Assembly: GCA_039707465.1 (NCBI GenBank)
Contig: CM077645.1
Span: forward strand, 165,782,003-165,846,002
Direction of reading: 5' to 3'
DNA: 64,000 nt
From: Rhabdophis nuchalis
Lineage: Eukaryota; Chordata; Lepidosauria; Squamata; Natricidae
The position numbers and the translations under genes were made by a program. Positions 57,880 through 64,000 of the stretch are shown one piece after another. The stretch's first letter is position 1; each line of letters opens with the position of its first letter. The notes below the pieces were generated by a model, which saw only the letters and a program-made list of their open reading frames with translations, did no database searches and was not told where the DNA came from.

Positions 57880-58620
57880 CAACAGCCCGAACTCTAAAAA
57901 TGCACTTGGCCTTGAAAAAGAAAAAGCAACATCAGGTTAGTGCAGAGAGGCAGGAGTGAATGGGAGGTAAAGTTCAAGACTGCCATGTCTTGATTCTCTT
58001 TAAAGAATCAATTTTCCCCTCTTTAATGTTCCAGGAATTCAGGTGGTTTCTATTTTCCTCTTACAGGCAGTCTTGAAGGGCTGACACAAACAGGTGGGTG
58101 GGTTGGTGGGTGGGTATGCTGGAATGAGAGGTACACTGGAGATAGATACAACGATCAGAATTCAGTGAGTTGTATGGCAATTCATAATTTCAAATTGGCC
58201 GTGATTTTTATTCAATGCTTTTGTCAAGAAAACTACGTGGATATGTCCATGAAATCACCAGGACTCATTCTTGACTTAAAAGAGACTTGGTTTTACATAA
58301 TTTATAGACAACTATATGTTTTAGATTAGTTATTTATGTTTCTACAACAAGTGCACAACATTTCTTTCTGGTGACATGACAGATCTTTTTTAGCAATGTG
58401 ACAAGCTCTAGTTTAGCAATACGTGCAGCTAGTTTTTAAAAGTACATACCACATCCCCTTTTCTTTCTCAAACATCCTTGCAAGGGGAACTGAAATAATT
58501 ATTCCACTTTTAAATGGATCTGTTTCTACAAATACTGAAAAGCGAGAGATTCTGGCATATTTACACAAGCAAGCAGCAAATCATAGTCCTTTATTGAAAT
58601 ATCCTATGATGGTGCTTTGG
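57880..58620. other. Stretch without a recognised feature
   Basis: Nothing recognised. Confidence 0.5.
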
Positions 58621-58627
58621 AATGTTG

Positions 58628-58628
<1 letters not shown>

Positions 58629-58680
<52 letters not shown>
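58629..58680. repeat. (GAT)n microsatellite
   Basis: Seventeen GAT units. The poly-Asp run in frame 58423-58794 comes from this repeat. Confidence 0.95.
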
Positions 58681-58683
<3 letters not shown>

Positions 58684-58689
58684 GAGAAC

Positions 58690-60290
58690 TTTATAGTCAG
58701 CAATGTTTGTGCATCTGAGAACGTTGGGGTTATTTCTTGCCTTGTGTGCCTTATGTCACCAGGAGTCATTGGGTGGCTATATGCATTTGTTTAATAAATA
58801 CATTTCTATTAATATTCTCTTACATATAATCTGACACCTTGCAAAAATTATTGCCAAGGGAAAAATCCTACCTACCAATTATTTACTCAGTGTTTGAAAA
58901 AGCAGTTGTTTTTTGTTTCAATAAGCATAATTTCAGCAGCCAATATTTAAAAGGAAAATAAATAATTTGTTAAATATATGCATGTCACTAATACAGGTAT
59001 TTATGGTTCTGTGACCATGTCCTCTTCCCCTCGTTTCTCCATTTATTCTACCCAGCTTCTGTGAAAAGATAAAAGAAAATTTATGAAGCCTTCTCTCCAT
59101 GCAACTTGAGATCTTCATAAATTTGATAATTGGAATCATGCTTGTTCAACAGATGGTGAATATACAGCCCTCCAGATCTCATCATCCCATGCTTGGAAAC
59201 TGGGACAGGAAATAGAATGGAGAATGGAGTTTGAGGATGTACGTGCTGCATTAGTTAAATGAAGTATCCTGCACATTACTGAATTCCTAAGAAAGAATGT
59301 GAAGTGGACAATTCATAAGTACAGTATCTTAGTCTGTGCCATTCGGTGAGGTTACCCATTTGGATAATGAAGAAATATATGGATAATATTTATACAGCTC
59401 CAAGTATCTTTCAGAAATACCAAATGGGTGCTTTTCTTCGTTCCTATAGAATGGATTATTCTACATTTGTCATAGGTTCATAAAATCCCATAGAAAAGAA
59501 TTTTAATGTGAATTTCTAATTTCTATTGTTAATCTTAACTTAATGGTTTTATTAATGGACAGATAAAGAAGAGTTAAATGTTAAAACCCAGTTAAAAATC
59601 ATCCACCAAAAATATTACTTTCTTTATGTCTCAAATGCTCAGCATGCATGGTTGTTCATTTATGTCGTTAACCCACAGAGGGAAAGTATATTTCACATTA
59701 ATGAAGCACCTGATAGCATTCACTACTGGCTAAGAAATAGCTCAATTAACAGAAAAAGTAATCATAATGTGTATTTTACTGAAGAAAAGAACCTGTTAAA
59801 GGTTTCTCAGTGAACAAACAGGAAGATGTAAAAATTCACAGAGCTCTATATAGCAATGGTTAAAGAGGTTGGTTGATTTGGTTGAGATTATTTGAGTTCT
59901 GTCCAATTTATTTATTTGTCAAACAAACATACATACATACATCGCCATGCCTCTTATTAAAGGTGGCTCCAATGTTCCCTTTATTCTTAGTTTAATGGTT
60001 TATCTTAGTGCTTTTTATGTGTTTTAGCACACTAGAGGCTCACCATTTTCTGAACTGAGTTAAGTAGGAGGCCCATTATTTCTTGCCTCTTAGATACTGG
60101 AAACATCAAAGTAGCAATAATATTTCTTTAAGTAACTTCTTCTATTTATGCAATCAAACTATAGTCTCTGTCTTGAGGCTCACTGTAAGATGCATGGAGG
60201 AAACTCCTGGCTTAATTTTAGGCCTTCTTATGTTTTTCTCCCACCCAATGCTTTTGGTAAATTCTTGCATTGATCATAACCAAATTGTTT
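58690..60290. other. Stretch without a recognised feature
   Basis: AT-rich; only a short CATA run near 59930-59941. Confidence 0.5.
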
Positions 60291-60296
60291 TTTTTA

Positions 60297-61402
60297 CAGG
60301 TAGTCCTCAACTTATAACCATTTGCTTTACAACGGTTCAGATTAATAGCAGTCTTGGAAAGGATACTTTATGGACTGTAAAACACTTCCAACCGTTGTAA
60401 AATATTGTACATAGACATTCACAGTCTCATAGTTGAGAGCTAGGTCCTTGACAACCTATTGGTCACGCTTACGACCAGTTGCCAATTGGTCCATGAACAT
60501 ATAAATGTCATTTGCAATCTTCTCTGTTAGCTTCCCTAAAAAAGACAATCAGGAAGCCAGCAGAGAAGGTTGCAAGAGGCTTCTCCCTGATGAGAGGACT
60601 CCCTCTCTTTCTGTACGGGGGTGAAACCCTCCACCAGGTGTTGTGGCCCTCCAGCATCCAGCAGAGCTGCTGGCAGACTCAGACGGTGAGGAAGTTGGGG
60701 AGGAACATGGGCCAGTCCTGGAGTCTGGGGAAGGCTCTGATGAGGGCTCTTGATCGCAGGCAAAGATGGGGCCAGGACCATCCGACAGTTATCAGCTGCC
60801 TTCAGAGTCGGATATCAGTGGGGCAGAAGAACAGTTGGAGCCTGTTCGCAATGTTCACATATGCAGAGCTGCCAGGAAAAGGGAACAGTTAAGGAACAAG
60901 GTCTGACTTTTGAGTAAAGGCACAGGTGGACGGTGAATGGCCCCTCCCAATGGGAATAAAGAGGAGCGAAAAAAGAGGGGAGTTTGCAGGAGACAATTAG
61001 TTCAATTCATTAGGGTGATGACCTTTTCCTGACTTCTTGCTGCTACAGCATGGTGTAGATATTTGGAAGATATTGGCCTGGCAACTATCCAAGCCTAATA
61101 AATGTCTGTAGTTGTGAAATCTCATGAAAGACTGTTTGCCAGGACTTTGCTGGTGAGGAATTCCCTTTAACTAAATAAAAGAGGTTTTATTGGGCTTAAT
61201 GATCTTGGGAAGCCTAAGTCAGAACACCAGGCTGCTATTTCACTCTGTCATCTTTTGAGGGTTCATTTAACAACGCAACCAGAAGTACAAGTTTGTCATT
61301 AATGAGTGAAGACGTTAGGGAGTATTAACCTGAGTGAAGCATTGCTTCCCTCAATGATCAAGATTCTGGTCCCAATTATGGACCTAAGTCACAGACTACT
61401 TG
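60297..61402. mobile_element. Tigger-like TIR element with an inserted repeat
   Basis: The left end is CAGGTAGTCCTCAACTTATAACC and the right end, as reverse complement, is CAAGTAGTCTGTGACTTAGG. TA dinucleotides flank both ends (60295-60296 and 61403-61404), as in Tc1/mariner/pogo elements. From about 60565 to 61255 the interior is another repeat. The family also has a fragment at 38655-38735. Confidence 0.65.
60565..61255 (+). repeat. Unclassified repeat with acidic frame (copy 2)
   Basis: TGTGGCCCTCCAGCATCC, GAGCTGCTGGCAGACTCAG, a Glu/Gly/Asp-rich segment, a basic segment and GCCCCTCCCAATGGGAATAAAG appear in the same order as at 54455-54020 read on the minus strand. It is inserted in the Tigger-like element. 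The frame 60512-60892 called in another phase is not the conserved one. Confidence 0.55.
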
Positions 61403-61409
61403 TATAATG

Positions 61410-61970
61410 GAAGCTGAACACTGAGGTGAGTCACCGAGTTAGAACAAAATTGGGCCAGGTCTCAAAATGGCTTTTTCATCCTTTGGGAACTTGTGACATT
61501 TAAAAAGCAAAGGGAACCATCGTCAGGAAGCTTTGCTTGGAAAGTTTGCAGAAAGATTTGAAGGACCGCCCAGGAAATCTGGCAGGCTCGGTGAATATAA
61601 AAGAGAGGCCCACTTGCTTAAGCTACAAATAATAAGAAGTCAAGCCCTGACATCAAGGAAGTCAGGACACTGAGATAGTTATAAGTTTCAAAGCAAATCA
61701 CCCCGATAAGGAAAAACAGATATCCTGTAAAAAGACAGCTTCCCACATTACCAGCAGTGAAAAAAGCTTTTTCAGAAGAGTGAACTTCTGACATTTTGCC
61801 CTTGATGTGCAAGAAGCTGTGAAGCCTGAGGATTACAAGAAAGAATTCTTCACAATGGACAGGGCACTTGCATGCTTATCTTCCTCATACGTAAGGGAAG
61901 CTGAAGAATCCCACATTAAGATGTGGGAACATTTACATTTTAAACACTATTTCGTTTTGATCAAACTGAA
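61410..61970. other. Stretch without a recognised feature
   Basis: Nothing recognised. Confidence 0.5.
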
Positions 61971-61974
61971 TCCA

Positions 61975-62290
61975 AATGCCTGAGAAATTATTAGCCTGGA
62001 GCTATTTAGGACAGACAAAAGGGAGCAATTTCTTCACACCCCACTTAGTTAAAGAGGTGGTGACAATCATTAACTTGGATAGCTTCAAAAGATAATTGTT
62101 AAATTCAAGAACAAAGCTACCAATGGCAGCTAGCTGGGTTTGTTAAACTTATTATTCCCAATCATGGGATCTGCTTCCCTTTTAATACAACATCCTCTCC
62201 TGGTAACAGAAACCCCTGAATGGTCATTTTCGGGTGTCTTTCTTCTGGGCTTCCTGTTGGCATCTGAGATAACAGTACAATCGTTTGATT
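61975..62290 (+). mobile_element. Old retroelement 3' fragment, unclassified
   Basis: It contains GAGCAATTTCTTCACACC, GAGGTGGTGACAATCATTAAC, TTGGATAGCTTCAAAAG and, near the end, GGGCTTCCTGTTGGCATCTG. From memory these blocks belong to a widespread reptile LINE-like 3' end that encodes LxxEVVxxxNLDGFKR. Strongly decayed. Confidence 0.45.
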
Positions 62291-62324
62291 TGTTCAAAAC
62301 AATATTTTCTTACAGAGATATTAG

Positions 62325-62625
62325 TGTCATGTAGTGGTTAAGGATCAGGCCAGAGGTGGCTAAGGATCCATTCATTCTGCCTTGGCTGCAAAGTTAGCTG
62401 GGTGCCCTTCAACCAGTCACTTTCTCTCAGCCCTAACAAGGAGGCAATAGATGTCCCCGTCTATTTGTATTCATTTCTTTCATTTATATCCATGTTTATA
62501 TTTATGCCTGCTATCTTGTACATGTTTGACAAACTAATAAATAAAAATACAAATACACTTCTGAAAAAACTTGTCAAGAAAACTGCAGAGACTTGTCCAG
62601 GCAAGCTGTGAGAATTGGACATAAT
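62325..62625 (+). mobile_element. tRNA-derived SINE split by a LINE end
   Basis: ATGTAGTGGTTAAGGATC (A-box region), AGCTGGGTGCCCTTCAACC, CACTTTCTCTCAGCCCTAAC and AAGGAGGCAATAG come before the break. ACACTTCTGAAAAAACTTG and AAAACTGCAGAGACTTGTCC come after it. The order is that of the SINE family at 17857-18150 and 52085-52312. Confidence 0.7.
62451..62554 (+). mobile_element. CR1/L3-like LINE 3' end inside a SINE
   Basis: CCCGTCTATTTGTATTCATTTC, TATATTTATGCCTGC and ACTAATAAATAAAAATAC resemble the 3' end of the LINE that hosts the Helitron (14570-14690). Only about 100 bp was inserted. Confidence 0.65.
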
Positions 62626-62639
62626 TTAATGACAGAGCA

Positions 62640-64000
62640 CACACACAAACACACTCTATCTCTTTCTCTCTTTTCCAATTTGCCCTTATTATCTTATTAT
62701 TATTTGAAAATTAACAGATATTTTTTAATTAAACAACATCTGGTAAAAATGCATGGATCCGAACAAAAGTTTCAGCATGGGTGAAAAGGCAGCCCATATT
62801 TTTTTTTAATGAAACCAAGCAAACATAAATACAAAATGCAGATTTGCTTGAGATTAAGTTATACAGATTGTGTGCTGTTTTAAAAGAAACCTAGATCCTC
62901 TAATCTTCATTAATAAAATATGATTAAACAAAATAAATTAATCCAGCAACTTTATTATTACAGTATGTCCACAGATTCTGATAAATTTAAATCAGTCCCG
63001 GTTGCAGTGATTAACAATTTTCAAACATGAGTTATTCTCAAATATATAGCCTTGACACTGGAGTCACTTAAATAATTCTCATTCCCAAACTCTTGAACTA
63101 CCATGTTTTTAAATCAAAAGTTTTCTCAATTTGTCCAAAAAAGAATTAAATGTAAATTCCAGTTCTCCGCTGTTCACATTCGAAAGCTGTTTATGCTTCT
63201 TCCTATTCATGTCTGCTGAACTACATGCTATAGTTGGCTGCTTATCAGATAGCAAAAGCCCAAATGTAGCGACTCAATGCTAAAGGTTTTTCCCCCATAA
63301 GGCAGTATTATTACCATACTTGTGTGTTGTTCCATTTTCTCTGCCTCGTTTACCTTCAACATGTACATCTGCACTTACTGAAAGAGAGGGCAATAAGAAG
63401 TGAAAATTATAACTCTGACTATATTTTATAGATCCTTGCATGGGAGGTTGGAAATGTTTTGTGGAGTATAATTTGGTGTTCTTGGGTAGATTTATAATCC
63501 CGGCATATCAGTCCGAATGAGCTGGAAAACTGATTGTTTTCTGTTTAGCCGAATGAACCATGAGGAGGTTAACAACTCTGCAACCTGAAATGAAAATAGC
63601 CTAAAGAAAGAAAACAGCAGAAGATAATCATAGAAAAGAGAAAAGCTTATTTGTTCTTCAAGTTTAAAAAAAGCAGAATTCAATTAAATATCTATTCGTT
63701 GGTAGTGAATGTAAAATAACAGTAAATGAGCATTCACTAGAATATTAATTACATACTTAAGGGCTAATTGCAGCATATTATCAATTAATGGGTCTTTAAC
63801 AAACTAAATATACATTGGTACACAATATTAATTGAGTGCAACTTCAGCAGTTTGATTTTGTATCCCTTAATTGGATGGTGTCACAGAACATAGACACTAA
63901 CTCTTTTCAGTACTTTGCCCTTCTATTTATTTCTTATAAACATATGAACTTTATATTGAAACATACCATTGGTTCGAATTCTCCAGGTTTATTTCTGAAT
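62640..64000. other. Stretch without a recognised feature
   Basis: AT-rich to the end of the window; nothing recognised. Confidence 0.5.

Noticed and set aside
58423..58794. Frame with a poly-Asp run
   Set aside because: It comes from a GAT microsatellite; the flanking residues show no domain.

Overview
The window looks like non-coding nuclear DNA of a squamate reptile, most likely a snake. The evidence is the repeat mix: five tRNA-headed SINEs of the Sauria/Squam1 type ending in ACCTTT repeats, CR1 3' ends with an ATTCT-type tail, many 5'-truncated L2-like LINEs, R4/Dong-like LINEs, a Bov-B fragment, Penelope-like elements (PLEs), a Helitron and many hAT-type MITEs. No convincing host exon, tRNA, rRNA or CRISPR array was found. 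Family names rest on remembered consensus patterns, not on a database search.

Layout. 1-5200: a Penelope-like cluster with inverted and tandem pieces, two L2 3' ends and a tRNA SINE. 7.7-9.65 kb: a Sauria SINE and a second PLE split by later insertions. 9.65-14.7 kb: an old LINE 3' region split by a 4.3-kb Helitron (9992-14298), which itself carries a minisatellite, two CR1 ends and two L2 copies. 16.3-19.4 kb: hAT MITEs, adjacent SINEs with related heads and different tails, an R4 fragment and an L2. 20.7-27.1 kb: a CR1 relic, then an R4 LINE on the minus strand broken by three L2 insertions, then three more R4 3' ends separated by TTA microsatellites. 27.7-32.6 kb: Bov-B, L2 and another decayed LINE. 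32.7-42.6 kb: hAT-type elements (one 1.4 kb and GC-rich), a palindromic PLE-like repeat, a solo LTR and an LTR-like stretch. 45.9-50.9 kb: three L2 copies and a local duplication that includes a Sauria SINE. 52-62.6 kb: SINEs, a split CR1, a pair of copies of an unclassified repeat with an acidic reading frame, and a Tigger-like TIR element.

The elements do not form a pathway. What links them is insertion order, which can be read in several places because target-site duplications or an interrupted reading frame survive. The clearest case is the Helitron: removing it joins its host LINE in frame with no target duplication. The long stretches between repeats are AT-rich and hold no feature I can name; they could be intronic or intergenic. 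I did not find a system that I can defend as a new cellular machinery.
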